Shown: positions 41,467 through 50,650 of the stretch, one piece after another
Layout of the letters: each line of letters opens with the position of its first letter
Position numbering within the stretch: the first letter of the stretch is position 1
DNA from: Micromonospora vinacea
GTDB lineage: Bacteria; Actinomycetota; Actinomycetes; Mycobacteriales; Micromonosporaceae
Assembly (NCBI RefSeq): GCF_015751785.1
Contig: NZ_JADOTY010000001.1
Span: 4,092,001-4,156,000, forward strand
Length of the DNA stretch: 64,000 nucleotides
Direction: 5' to 3'
Notes under the pieces: model-generated
Database searches by the model: none
What the model saw: only the letters and a program-made list of their open reading frames with translations
What the model was told of the DNA's origin: nothing
Program-made: the position numbers and the translations under genes

Positions 41467-43224
41467 TTGTTCGGCACGTTGACAGGACGCCTCGGAGTGG
41501 CCGCCCAGAGTGCGCTACTGGTTCTGGCCTACCTGGTCATGCTCGTCGGTGGCGTATTCGGTTGGATCGGCCTGTTCGCCGTCGCCGGGTTGGCCGCCAT
41601 CTTCGGTGAGTTCGCCGTCGCCCGCTGGTCACCGCCGTCGCAGCTGCTGTTGGAGAAGGTGGGCCTGCACTGGTCGTACCGGCAGCTGACCCGGGACCTC
41701 GCCGCCGTGTTGCTGGTCGTCGCCGAGGTGCGGCTCAGCGGTGGCGAGCTGACCCTGCTGCTGGTGCTGCCCGCCGCGGTGTGGGTCGTGTCGGTCTTCG
41801 CCGGTGCGCTCTCCACCATGATCGAGCGGCGTAACCCGCTCTCCGCCATGGTGCGCAACATCGAGCTGGGTCCACTGTCCAGCGCCCCCCAACCGCCCGC
41901 CTGGGCGGCGGCGGTCGCCGGTGACCGGATGCCGCTGCTCAACCTGCTGCTGGTGCCGGCCGGCGTGGCCGCCGCTGTGCAGCACGATCCGACGCCGTTC
42001 TTCGCGGCCGGAGCGGTGGCGGTCGTGGCGACCGGTCTGGTGGGCGCCATCATCGCGCTGACCTGGCTCCGGGGCCGGGGCGCCGGGCAGGGCCCGCTGC
42101 TGCCGGCGGTCCAGCGCTGGCTGGACAACTACCGGCCGGAGGTGGCGCTCTACTTCGCCGGCCCGGCCAAGGACGTCTACCAGGCGAACATGTGGCTCGC
42201 CCCGACCGAGGCGCTCCAGCAGCGCGCGGTGGTGCTGATGCGCAGCCGGGAAGCGTTCCTGGAGCTGGCCGACACCCGGCTGCCGGTGATCTGCGTACCG
42301 GCCGGGGTCGACTTCATGAACCTCGACCTCGGCGGCATCCGCGCGGCGCTCTACTCCGCCAACGTCGGCGCGAACATCCACATGCTCCGCGAGCCGGGTA
42401 CTAAGCACGTCTTCGTCGGGCACGGCGACAGCGACAAGCAGGCCAGCGTCAACCCCTACAGCAAGGTGTACGACGAGGTCTGGGTCGCCGGCCTGGCCGG
42501 CCGGGAGCGCTACGCGCGGGCCGGCGTGGGTGTGCTCGACTCGGACATCGTCGAGATCGGCCGGCCGCAACTCGCCGGTGTGCACACGTTCGGCGCCGAG
42601 TCGGTGGACCGGCCGTTCACAGTGCTCTACGCGCCCACCTGGGAGGGTTGGCTCGACGACGACCCGTACCACACCTCGCTGGTGCTGATGGGTGAGCGGA
42701 TCGTCAAGGGGCTGCTCGCCACGAATCCCCGGGTCCGTCTGATCTACAAGCCGCACCCGCTCACCGGGTCACGGTCCAAAATGGCGAAGGCCGTGCACGA
42801 GCGGATCGTCACGGCGATCCGCGCCGCCGGCGGCAACCCGGACGCGTCCTCGCTGGACGGCACCGCGCACCTGGTGGTCACCGGCCGCACGCCGGCGCTG
42901 TTCGACTGCTTCAACCAGACCGACCTGCTGATCAGCGACGTGTCCAGTGTGGTGTCCGACTTCGTGCAGAGTCAGCGGCCGTACGTGGTGGCCAACCCGG
43001 CCGGCCTGTCGGAGGACGACTTCCGCCGCGAGTACCCGACGGCGCGGGCCGCGTACCTGCTCTCCAAGGACTGCGGCGAGCTGGAGAAGATCGTGTCGGT
43101 CACCCGGGCCGGCGACGACCCGATGACCGAGGCCCGCCGGGAGCTGAAGACCTACCTGCTCGGCCCCGCCGAGGCGAACCCGATGGACCGGTTCCAGGAG
43201 GAGATCGACCGGCTCTGCCACTGA
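41467..43224 (+). CDS. Second TagF-like polyol-phosphate transferase
   Basis: A 585-residue relative of the TagF-like protein at 33-35 kb with the same architecture: about six hydrophobic segments in the first 200 residues, then a GT-B CDP-polyol phosphotransferase domain. Motifs: FVGHGDSDKQASVNPYS, VLYAPTWEGWLDDDPYH, RLIYKPHPLTGS and LLISDVSSVVSDFVQSQRP. The TTG at 41467 is chosen, with GGGAG 9 nt upstream; the frame is open to 41395. The two paralogues may act as primer and polymerase, or on different polymers. Confidence 0.87.
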   Translation: MFGTLTGRLGVAAQSALLVLAYLVMLVGGVFGWIGLFAVAGLAAIFGEFAVARWSPPSQLLLEKVGLHWSYRQLTRDLAAVLLVVAEVRLSGGELTLLLVLPAAVWVVSVFAGALSTMIERRNPLSAMVRNIELGPLSSAPQPPAWAAAVAGDRMPLLNLLLVPAGVAAAVQHDPTPFFAAGAVAVVATGLVGAIIALTWLRGRGAGQGPLLPAVQRWLDNYRPEVALYFAGPAKDVYQANMWLAPTEALQQRAVVLMRSREAFLELADTRLPVICVPAGVDFMNLDLGGIRAALYSANVGANIHMLREPGTKHVFVGHGDSDKQASVNPYSKVYDEVWVAGLAGRERYARAGVGVLDSDIVEIGRPQLAGVHTFGAESVDRPFTVLYAPTWEGWLDDDPYHTSLVLMGERIVKGLLATNPRVRLIYKPHPLTGSRSKMAKAVHERIVTAIRAAGGNPDASSLDGTAHLVVTGRTPALFDCFNQTDLLISDVSSVVSDFVQSQRPYVVANPAGLSEDDFRREYPTARAAYLLSKDCGELEKIVSVTRAGDDPMTEARRELKTYLLGPAEANPMDRFQEEIDRLCH

Positions 43225-43243
43225 GCCCCGTCCGCACGGCATC

Positions 43244-43274
43244 GCGCCCGGCCCGACACCGTCGGGCCGGGCGC
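43244..43274. terminator. Hairpin between convergent genes
   Basis: Perfect 14-bp arms GCGCCCGGCCCGAC and its complement with a 3-base loop, 20 bases past the TagF-like stop and 32 bases from the end of the convergent DUF952 gene. No U-run; likely a bidirectional terminator. Confidence 0.75.
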
Positions 43275-43305
43275 GCGCGTGTCAGCCCAGCAGTGCGCCG
43301 ACGGG

Positions 43306-43644
43306 TCAGCCCAGCAGGGCGGCCACCGCGTCGGCCACCGGAAGGTCCGCGGGCAACGCCCGCGCCGCCGCCACCGCCGCGACCGGCAGCGGGCCGTACA
43401 GGTGCGGGAAGAGTTGACCGCCGCGCGACGGCTCCCACCGCAGCGCGTCACCCAACCGCTCCTCCTCGACGCTGAGCACTGTCAACCCGGTCGCCCCGGT
43501 GAAGTACCGCCGCGCCGTCTCCACCACCTGGTCGCCGCCGGAGAGGTGGATGAAGCCGTCCTGCCGGTCCACGGCGGAGCCGGCGAAGGCGCCGGCGGCG
43601 AGCGCATCGTCCCATTCCGCGTTCGACAGCAGTTTGTAGATCAC
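43306..43644 (-). CDS. DUF952 family protein
   Basis: A 112-residue protein of the DUF952 family; the biochemical role is not known. Typical features are IYKLLSNAEWDDAL at the start, DGFIHLSGGDQVVETARRYF and LRWEPSRGGQLFPHLYGPL. It begins with two adjacent GTG codons. I chose the second (43644), because a TACGCT box (43656-43651, reverse) lies exactly 6 nt before it, fitting a leaderless mRNA. Confidence 0.87.
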   Translation of the reverse strand: MIYKLLSNAEWDDALAAGAFAGSAVDRQDGFIHLSGGDQVVETARRYFTGATGLTVLSVEEERLGDALRWEPSRGGQLFPHLYGPLPVAAVAAARALPADLPVADAVAALLG

Positions 43645-43757
43645 CACAGCAGCGTACGGGGCCGCCGTGGGCGCGCCCGCCCGGTTTTCGCCGGTACCGC
43701 AGCGCCCGTCGCCTCCCGCCGGGCATGCTCAGGTCAAGGGCCGCGGAGGGATGGGCG

Positions 43758-44069
43758 ATGCAGAGCTACGACGACGACTGGACCGACAGCCAGCGTGCGC
43801 TGTACGACGAGTGCTACCGGGCCGGTGGCGAGTGGGCCGACGACCCGGACACGTCGTCCGACGACGTGCAGCACGTGATAAACCTGGCCGAGGCGGACGA
43901 CGACGCCTTCGAGGACGCCGAGATCGACTATCCGGCCCTGGTCGACGCTGTCACCCAGGCCAGCGGGGTCAACGTCACCAGCGTGCCGGCCAGCCACGAG
44001 GACCCGGGCTTCCGCGGGTTCACCGACGGCGTCCGGGACGCCGTCGCCGACGACACCTTCGGCCTGTAG
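43758..44069 (+). CDS. Small acidic hypothetical protein
   Basis: A 103-residue, strongly acidic protein (many Asp/Glu; DDDWTDSQRALYDECYRAGGEW, VINLAEADDDAFEDAEIDY) with no recognised domain. The ATG at 43758 has GGAGG 8 nt upstream. It lies 97 bases before the two-component system on the same strand. Composition fits an actinobacterial gene; function unknown. Confidence 0.72.
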   Translation: MQSYDDDWTDSQRALYDECYRAGGEWADDPDTSSDDVQHVINLAEADDDAFEDAEIDYPALVDAVTQASGVNVTSVPASHEDPGFRGFTDGVRDAVADDTFGL

Positions 44070-44166
44070 CGGCCGGTAGCCCGTCCGGCGCGGGCGGGCG
44101 GCCTCCCGGTCCGCGCGCACTTCTGCCACCATTCGCAGGACAGCGCTGCGACGGACGGGGGCACGG

Positions 44167-44823
44167 GTGCGGATCCTGCTGGTGGAGGACGACCGCCGGG
44201 TGGCCGCTGCGCTGTCCTCCGCCCTCACCCGCCGGGGGTACGAGGTCGAGCACGCGGCCACCGTCGCCGCCGCGCTCTCCGCCGCCCCCTGTGACCTGGT
44301 GCTGCTCGACCTGACCCTGCCCGACGGGGACGGCACCGACCTGTGCCGGGAGCTGCGTCGCCGCAGCAGTCAGCTCGGCATCATCGCGGTGACGGCCCGA
44401 GGTGAGGAACGTGACCGGGTGCTGGGTCTGCGCCTGGGCGCGGACGACTACGTGGTCAAGCCGTTCTCGATGGTGGAGTTGCAGGCCCGGATCGAGGCGG
44501 TGCTGCGCCGTGCCGCGAACGCCGCGCCCGAGCGGCACCTCATCGAGGCCGGGCCGGTCCGCATCGACGTGGCCGCGCGGACGGTGACCGTCGACGGCCG
44601 TGCCGTCACGTTGACCCGCAAGGAGTTCGACGTGCTGCTCTCGCTGGCCCGCCAGCCCGGGGTGGCGGTGCCGCGCGACCGGATCCTGCTCGACGCCTGG
44701 GGCACCACCTGGGCCGACCGGCACACCGTCGAGGTGCACGTCGGGTCGCTGCGCGGCAAGCTCGGCGACGCCCGCCTGGTGGAGACCGTGCGCGGCGTCG
44801 GCTACCGGCTGCGCGACGCGTGA
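44167..44823 (+). CDS. OmpR-family response regulator
   Basis: A 218-residue DNA-binding response regulator. The receiver domain (1-115) has the acidic pair ED in LLVEDDRR, phospho-acceptor Asp48 in LVLLDLTLPDGDG, the Thr of AVTARGE and Lys in DDYVVKPFS. A winged-helix domain follows (about 125-218) with LTRKEFDVLLSLARQPG and TVEVHVGSLRGKLG. It is 9 bases upstream of the histidine kinase and surely its partner. Targets are unknown; the TAXI lipoprotein gene next to the kinase is one candidate. Confidence 0.94.
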   Translation: MRILLVEDDRRVAAALSSALTRRGYEVEHAATVAAALSAAPCDLVLLDLTLPDGDGTDLCRELRRRSSQLGIIAVTARGEERDRVLGLRLGADDYVVKPFSMVELQARIEAVLRRAANAAPERHLIEAGPVRIDVAARTVTVDGRAVTLTRKEFDVLLSLARQPGVAVPRDRILLDAWGTTWADRHTVEVHVGSLRGKLGDARLVETVRGVGYRLRDA

Positions 44824-44832
44824 GGAGCTGAC

Positions 44833-46263
44833 GTGCGCCGCCGCCTGGTGATCAGCTATCTGCTGCTGATGGTCCTCGTCCTCATCGCGTTGGAGACGCC
44901 ACTGGCCGCCACCATGGCCAGCCGCGAGACCGAACGGGTCCGCGCCGACCGGCTCGCCGACGCCACCCGGTTCGCCTCGCTGGCCGGGCCGGCGTTGCGC
45001 GACGGTGGCCCCGGCCCGATCGAGTCGGAGCTGACCAGCTACGACGACCTGTACGCGATCGGCGCCGCGATCGTCGACCGGGACCGCAACATCACTGTCT
45101 CGTCCCCGAGGTGGCAGCCCAGCCCGGGGACCGCGACGGTGCTGGACGTCGCGCTGTCCGGGCAGCAGACCAGCGCCCCCGAGTCGGTCTGGCCCTGGAC
45201 GACCGACCCGGTGGTGGTGTCGGTGCCGATCAACGACGGAGGTGAGGTGCTCGGCGCGGTGGTGATCGTGACCCCGGCCGGCCCGATCCGCCGAGCCGTC
45301 GTCGCGTGGTGGCTGCTGCTCGCCCTGGCCGGCCTGCTCGCCGTGCTGGCCTGCGTGCTCACCGCGTTCGGGCTGGCCGGTTGGGTGCTGCGCCCGGTCA
45401 CCGAACTGGACGCGGTCACCCACGAGATCGCCGAGGGCGACCGGGGCGCCCGGGTGCAGCACCGGCTGGGACCGCCGGAGCTGCGCCGCCTCGCGGCCAG
45501 CTTCAACCACATGGCCGACGTGGTCTCCGACGTGATGGACCGGCAGCGCGCCTTCGTCGCGCACGCCAGCCACCAACTGCGCAACCCGCTCACCGCGCTG
45601 CGTCTGCGGGTGGAGGAGTTGGGGCCCAGCCTCACCGACCCGGACGGTCGGTCCGAGCACCGGCTGGCCCTGGAGGAGACCGACCGGCTGGCGCTGGTGC
45701 TCGACGCGCTGCTCACCCTCGCCCGGGCCGAACGGGAGCAGAACGAGCGCGTCACAGTGGACGCCGCCGCGGTGGCCGCCTCCCGGGTGGCCGCGTGGGC
45801 GCCGCTGGCCCGGCACCGGTCGGTCGCGTTGCGGCTGGCCACGAGCGACGCCCCGGCGTACGCCCAGACCGTGCCGACCGCCGTCGACCAGGCGCTGGAC
45901 GCGCTCATCGACAACGCGGTGAAGTTCAGCGGGGCGGGCGGGGCGGTGACGGTGACGGTGGCCCGCCGCGACGGCGGGGTGGCGCTGGAGGTACGCGACT
46001 CCGGCCCCGGCATGACCGAGAGTCAGCTCGGCCAGGCGACCGAGCGGTTCTGGCGGGCCCCGGACGCGCAGAACGTGGACGGCGCGGGGCTCGGCCTGAC
46101 CATCGCCGCAGTGCTCGTGGACGCGTCGGACGGGCGGCTCACCATGCGCCCGGGGGAGTCGCGGGGGCTGGTCGCCGCCCTGTGGTTCCCGACGCCGGCC
46201 GTCGCGGTGGAGTCGGCGGACGAGGAACCGGCCGCCGACCTGCACACCTCTCCGGCGCGGTGA
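44833..46263 (+). CDS. Membrane sensor histidine kinase
   Basis: A 476-residue sensor kinase. Transmembrane segments near 7-27 and 158-185 enclose an extracellular sensor domain of about 130 residues. A HAMP region (about 186-235) and a HisKA domain with the phospho-His in FVAHASHQLRNPLTALR follow, then an HATPase domain (N-box DNAVKFSGAGG, G1 RDSGPGMT, G2 GAGLGLTI). The GTG start has AGGAG 5 nt upstream. The gene ends 10 bases from the stop of the convergent TAXI lipoprotein gene; such a soluble receptor could present a ligand to this sensor. Confidence 0.93.
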   Translation: MRRRLVISYLLLMVLVLIALETPLAATMASRETERVRADRLADATRFASLAGPALRDGGPGPIESELTSYDDLYAIGAAIVDRDRNITVSSPRWQPSPGTATVLDVALSGQQTSAPESVWPWTTDPVVVSVPINDGGEVLGAVVIVTPAGPIRRAVVAWWLLLALAGLLAVLACVLTAFGLAGWVLRPVTELDAVTHEIAEGDRGARVQHRLGPPELRRLAASFNHMADVVSDVMDRQRAFVAHASHQLRNPLTALRLRVEELGPSLTDPDGRSEHRLALEETDRLALVLDALLTLARAEREQNERVTVDAAAVAASRVAAWAPLARHRSVALRLATSDAPAYAQTVPTAVDQALDALIDNAVKFSGAGGAVTVTVARRDGGVALEVRDSGPGMTESQLGQATERFWRAPDAQNVDGAGLGLTIAAVLVDASDGRLTMRPGESRGLVAALWFPTPAVAVESADEEPAADLHTSPAR

Positions 46264-46273
46264 GGCCCGGCCG

Positions 46274-47221
46274 TCACGGTTTGGTGGCGCGGTACCAGGC
46301 GGCCGCGCCCGGGTGCAGCGACAGCGGCGCGGTGACGATCGCCGAGCGAGGGCTCATCCGTCCCGCCGCCGGATGGGCGGCGGCCAGCTCGGCCCGGCGT
46401 TCCATCAGCAGCCGGGTCACCTCACGGACCAACGGCTCCGGCAGGTTGGCCCGGACGATCAGGTAGTTCGGGTCGGCCACTGTGGTCACCGCGTCCACCC
46501 CGTAGACCGAGCGGGGGATGTCCCGGGAGACGTAGACCTGGCCGTAGCGCGAGCGCAGCGGCTCGGTCAACTCGCTGAGGTCCACGATCCGGATGGCGCT
46601 GGCCCTGGCCAGCTCCTCGATGCCCCGGACCGGCAACCCGCCGGAGAAGAAGAACGCGTCGATCCGGCCGGAGCGCAGGGCCGTCACCGAGTCGTCCAGA
46701 CCGAGCCGTTCGCGGCGCACCTCGTCGCCACCGAGGCGGGCCACCTCCAGCAGCCGGGTCACGGTGATCTCGGTGCCCGAGCCGGGGGCGCCGACGGAGA
46801 CTCGCCGGCCGCGCAGGTCGGCGACAGTGCGGACCGGACCGCCGCTCGTGGTGACCAGGTGCAGTTGGTCGTCGTACACCCGGGCGACGGCGTTGACAGT
46901 GGGGCTTCCCGTCGTGCCGGTGGGCAGCACGTCGGCCTGGGTGAAGCCCAGCTCGGCCCCGCCGGAGCCGACGAGCTGGACGTTCTCCGCCGAGGCGGCG
47001 GTGATCACCACGCTGGCCCGTACGTCGGGGAGTTCCCGGTTGAGGATGGCCGCCAGGGACTGCCCGAACGCGTAGTAGACCGCTGTGGGGCTGCCGGTGG
47101 CGATCCGGATCGACGTCGGCTCGGTCGGGGCGTCCCGGCAACTGGCGACGGCCAGGTTCGCGATCAGCAGCACCGTCGACAGGGCGGCCAGGCCGGCGCG
47201 GCTGGACGAGGTACGACTCAC
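46274..47221 (-). CDS. TAXI-family TRAP solute-binding lipoprotein
   Basis: Extracytoplasmic solute receptor of the TAXI type, 315 residues. A lipoprotein signal (LSTVLLIANLAVASC, acylated Cys28 expected) precedes IRIATGSPTAVYYAFGQSLAAIL, the family hallmark. VQLVGSGGAELGFTQADVL and VSVGAPGSGTEITVTRLLE follow. No TRAP membrane subunits are nearby, so it may work in sensing or with a distant transporter. I chose the GTG at 47221 as the start of the signal peptide; the frame is open to 47257. It converges with the histidine kinase gene. Confidence 0.88.
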   Translation of the reverse strand: MSRTSSSRAGLAALSTVLLIANLAVASCRDAPTEPTSIRIATGSPTAVYYAFGQSLAAILNRELPDVRASVVITAASAENVQLVGSGGAELGFTQADVLPTGTTGSPTVNAVARVYDDQLHLVTTSGGPVRTVADLRGRRVSVGAPGSGTEITVTRLLEVARLGGDEVRRERLGLDDSVTALRSGRIDAFFFSGGLPVRGIEELARASAIRIVDLSELTEPLRSRYGQVYVSRDIPRSVYGVDAVTTVADPNYLIVRANLPEPLVREVTRLLMERRAELAAAHPAAGRMSPRSAIVTAPLSLHPGAAAWYRATKP

Positions 47222-47278
47222 GCGGTGCACTGTGCGCTGTCGGGCGGGTGCGCGCAAGCCCGGGCCACCGCAACTCGA

Positions 47279-48031
47279 TCAGCAGGCCGTGCGACGTGCC
47301 GGCGCCACGACCGCACCCCGCGCCGACGCCGAGATCCCCCCGCGCGTCGTCGCCGTCGCGGGCACGGCCATCGGGCCGCGCGCCGCCTCCAACGCCGCGC
47401 TGCGCAGGATCCGCTGCCGGTCCGGGCCGTCGGCCACGCTGACCAGGAAGCAGCCGGTGCCGGGGCGGAGCCGGGCCGGCACGTCGAGCACTGCCGCACC
47501 CCGGATCAGCACCGCTGCCAACTCCCTGTCGGTGAGCCGGACACCGAGGATGTGCCGGCGGACGTGCCGCCCGGCGGCCAGCAGCGCCGAGCGCCAGGCC
47601 GCCTCCGCCAGACGGGTCACCAACCGCCGGCGGGCCGGCGAGGCGCCGGGCAGCGGCCCGCCGAGCAGCTCACGCCGCCCCTGCCGCCAGCCCGCGTCCA
47701 ACATCCGGGCGTACGCGCCCTGGTGCTCTCGGGGCACCCACAGCCGGTGCAGCTCGTAGCGGCGGCGCAGGCCGCCGACGGCCACCTCGTGGCTGACCGG
47801 GATGTCCAGTCGGGCGAGCAGTTGCCGCATCCGCTGCGCGGCGTCCTCCCGGTTGAACTCCACGGCGGGGGTGTGCTCGGCACGGGCCGCGCTCGGCCGG
47901 GCGGCGGTCGGTGGCGGCGTGCAACGCTGCAGGCAGGCAGCCTCGAACGCGTCGCCCAGTGTCAGCCAGCCCAGCGGGGCCGGAGGCGTCGGGGTGTGGG
48001 GCCGGTCGAGCAGGGCGGGTTCGCGGGTCAA
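47279..48031 (-). CDS. Hypothetical protein
   Basis: A 250-residue protein of unknown function, rich in Ala and Arg with no membrane segments or recognised motif. It contains a mostly helical middle (about 62-170: REDAAQRMRQLLARLDIPVS, RLAEAAWRSALLAAGRHVRR) and a C-terminal part suggestive of a small alpha/beta unit. The TTG start has GGGAG 6 nt upstream. It lies 57 bases upstream of the TAXI lipoprotein gene on the same strand and could be co-transcribed. Confidence 0.65.
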   Translation of the reverse strand: MTREPALLDRPHTPTPPAPLGWLTLGDAFEAACLQRCTPPPTAARPSAARAEHTPAVEFNREDAAQRMRQLLARLDIPVSHEVAVGGLRRRYELHRLWVPREHQGAYARMLDAGWRQGRRELLGGPLPGASPARRRLVTRLAEAAWRSALLAAGRHVRRHILGVRLTDRELAAVLIRGAAVLDVPARLRPGTGCFLVSVADGPDRQRILRSAALEAARGPMAVPATATTRGGISASARGAVVAPARRTAC

Positions 48032-48137
48032 CGGAGGCTCCCTTGTCGGAGTCTGGGTTGCCTTACCGTGGCCCCTGTCACGCCGTTACGGAACTCCTCC
48101 GGCCCAGCCTTGAGCAAATCTTGCGGCTGCCGCGTCC

Positions 48138-48935
48138 CTACAGGTCGGTGACCACCAGATCCACCTGCCGCACCCTGCCCGCGGCGGTGGCCTGCTCCAG
48201 CACTGTGTGCTTCAACTCCCGCAGGGTGCCCACCAGCTCCGCGGCGGTGCGCGGCCGGGCGCCGGCGATGAGCAGGTCCCGGACCAGCCGCCCCTTGGTC
48301 GCCTTGTTGAAGTGGCTGACCACCGAGCGGACCGGCACGCCGTCGACCTCCCGCTCGTGCAGGACCCGCACGGCGACCGTCCGCTCGGCCAGCTCCCCGC
48401 GCGGCGTCCAGGTGGCCGCGTACGCGCCGGAGCGCAGGTCCAGCACCGGGCCGCGACCGGCGGCGCCGTCCACCGTCGGGGTCAGCTCCCTACGCCAGTA
48501 CGTCGACAGCGCCCCGACGTCGGGCAGGCGGGCGCCGATCGGGCAGCGGTACGGCGGGATCCGGTCGGCCAACCGGACTGCGCCCCACAGCCCGGAGCTG
48601 ATCAGGATCGACCGGCGGGCCGCCCGTTGCGCCGTGGCCGGCAACGAGGCCAGGTCCAGCGCCTCGTAGAGCACCCCGGTGTAGAGCCTCTCGGCCGGCG
48701 CGGTGGCCGCCTCCCGCAGTCGGGCGTTGCGCCGCAGCTCGCCCCGCTGGCCCTCGCTGAGGCCGAGCGCCGCCCGCGCGGCCTCCTCGTCCGGCCCGGC
48801 GCTCAGCGTCACCAGGGCGTCCAGCACCCGCTCGCGGGCCGGGTTCAACTCGGGCAGCGAGAGCCGGTCCGGGGCCCAGCGCCGTCCGGTGCCGGCGTCG
48901 GCCTTCCCCTCCGAGGGCGGCAGCAGGATGAGCAT
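48138..48935 (-). CDS. yaaA: YaaA family peroxide-stress protein
   Basis: A 265-residue YaaA (DUF328/UPF0246) protein. In E. coli the homologue lowers free iron and protects DNA during peroxide stress. The start MLILLPPSEGKA is the family signature; LYTGVLYEALDLASLP, ILISSGLWGAVRLADRIPPYRC and VSHFNKATKGRLVRDL are also conserved. The ATG at 48935 has GAGGAG 4 nt upstream. The open frame continues far upstream, but only this part matches the family. Confidence 0.92.
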   Translation of the reverse strand: MLILLPPSEGKADAGTGRRWAPDRLSLPELNPARERVLDALVTLSAGPDEEAARAALGLSEGQRGELRRNARLREAATAPAERLYTGVLYEALDLASLPATAQRAARRSILISSGLWGAVRLADRIPPYRCPIGARLPDVGALSTYWRRELTPTVDGAAGRGPVLDLRSGAYAATWTPRGELAERTVAVRVLHEREVDGVPVRSVVSHFNKATKGRLVRDLLIAGARPRTAAELVGTLRELKHTVLEQATAAGRVRQVDLVVTDL

Positions 48936-49000
48936 GGGTCTCCTCGACGGGCGAAACGGCGGCGCCCCTCGCGCCGGCCCGGCCAGCGTACGACCAGCCC

Positions 49001-50650
49001 CTACCGCCAGGGCCGCACCGGGGTCTCGGGGTGGTACACGCGATAGCCGCCGACCTCCCGCACCGGCGTGGCGTCGGCCCGGTCGGCGAGCAACCGGCGC
49101 AACCGCCGGTCCATCGGCGAGTCGGCCTCCACCACGTAGCCCGGCCGCTCGGCCCGCCCCACCTGCCGCCAGTACGGCCGGTAGCGGTTCTGCCCGGGGG
49201 ACAGGTCGCCGTCGAGCACCCCGCAGACCACCGACTCGTCCGTGTTGAAGATCAACCGGTTGCAGGTCCAGTAGTCCCCGTACACCTCGTGGGGTCCGTC
49301 GGCGCGCAGCGCGGTGGCCAACTCCCGGGCCTGGCGCTCCTCGGTCCGCGACGCCGCGGTGCCGGTGGCCGCGAAGAGCACGGTGACCACCAGCGTGCTC
49401 ACTGTCAGCGCCGCCAGCACGGCGGCGGACAGCGCGCCGGTGAACCGCCCCAGTGCGCTGCTGGTGCCCCGCCATGCGGTCAGCGCCGCCACCCAGAGCG
49501 GCCAGAGCACCGCCGGCAGCGACAGTTGCAGCACCGACAGGTACCGGGCGTTGTCCAGCGGACTGGTCGCGGCGAGCGGGCTGCGCACGTACGACAGCAG
49601 TGTCAACGCCGCGCCGGCGACCAGCGCGAGCTGCACGACCGGCCCGACCCGCTCCGCACGCAGCGCCCCGGCCCGTTCCCCACCCGGCGCCCCGGCGGCT
49701 CGACGGTACGCGAGCACCGCGAGTGCGGCGCCGGCCAGGAGCAGCAGCGGGTACAGCACGCCGAACCACTGTTGCCAGCGTCCGCAGCCGTCCACCGGGC
49801 AGAGCCCGTGCGCCAGCGGCACCCCCTCCAGCAGGCCGCCCCGGACCCGGTCGGACCACGGCGGTTGCGGCCCGGCCTTGGTGCTGACCTCCCGGAACAC
49901 CGACAGTGAGTCCTCAGCGGGCCCGGCCCGCAGGTTGTCGACGATCATCGGGGCCACGCCGACGACCACCCCCGCCACCAGCAGCAGGCCGGCCCAGCCG
50001 AAGAGCTCCCGCCGCACCGCCCAGACCAGGGCCAGCCCGGCCACCGCGAGGTACGGCAGGATCAGCCAGTCCGACCAGACGGACAGCCCGACGAGCAGCC
50101 CGAACAGGCCGATCGCGAGCCGCCGGCGGTGGACGGTGCCGACGGCCAACCCCACGGTGATCAGCAGCATCAGCAGCACCGCCGGCTTCACCTCGGGCCG
50201 CCCACCGACGACGGTGAGCTGGTCGCGCACCACCCGCTCCGGGCCGAGCGCGAGCAGGCCCACCACGAAGGCGGCGAACCACGGGGTGCCGAGCCGGCGG
50301 GTCAACCGGTGGATCAGGTAGAGGAAGACCGCGTAGAGGGCGAGCATCGGCAGCCGCAGCACCGGCCAGCTCGGCCCGAACACCGCCACCAGGGGAGCGG
50401 CCAGGTACGACTCCAACATCCCCATGTAGTGCTGGCCGTAGAGGAAGACCGGGTGTTCCCGGCCCTGCCCGATGTGCAGGGCGGCGAGGCCGAAGGTCGC
50501 CTCGTCGCTGTTCGACACCGGCACCGTGAAGAGCGTCAGGACCAGCCGGTAGACGACACCGACGAGCCCGAACAGCAGCGCGACGAGCGCCGGCCGGTCG
50601 AGTCGCGGACGCCATCGCCCGCGGTGCTGCTCTGGATGCGACACGACCAA
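49001..50650 (-). CDS. Polytopic membrane protein, GT39-like (GT-C)
   Basis: A 549-residue integral membrane protein with about 10-12 transmembrane segments and a soluble C-terminal part of about 120 residues. The first loop carries VSNSDEATFGLAALHI, with the acidic residues expected of a GT-C (GT39/dolichyl-phosphate-mannose transferase-like) active site, and later FLYGQHYMGMLESYLAAP, common in that group. It would use a polyprenyl-phosphate sugar outside the membrane. The TTG at 50650 is used; a GTG two codons later is possible. Confidence 0.78.
   Translation of the reverse strand: MVVSHPEQHRGRWRPRLDRPALVALLFGLVGVVYRLVLTLFTVPVSNSDEATFGLAALHIGQGREHPVFLYGQHYMGMLESYLAAPLVAVFGPSWPVLRLPMLALYAVFLYLIHRLTRRLGTPWFAAFVVGLLALGPERVVRDQLTVVGGRPEVKPAVLLMLLITVGLAVGTVHRRRLAIGLFGLLVGLSVWSDWLILPYLAVAGLALVWAVRRELFGWAGLLLVAGVVVGVAPMIVDNLRAGPAEDSLSVFREVSTKAGPQPPWSDRVRGGLLEGVPLAHGLCPVDGCGRWQQWFGVLYPLLLLAGAALAVLAYRRAAGAPGGERAGALRAERVGPVVQLALVAGAALTLLSYVRSPLAATSPLDNARYLSVLQLSLPAVLWPLWVAALTAWRGTSSALGRFTGALSAAVLAALTVSTLVVTVLFAATGTAASRTEERQARELATALRADGPHEVYGDYWTCNRLIFNTDESVVCGVLDGDLSPGQNRYRPYWRQVGRAERPGYVVEADSPMDRRLRRLLADRADATPVREVGGYRVYHPETPVRPWR

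Noticed and set aside
48936..49859. Extension of the yaaA frame upstream
   Set aside because: It is out-of-frame reading of the GT39-like gene; the YaaA signature begins at 48935.
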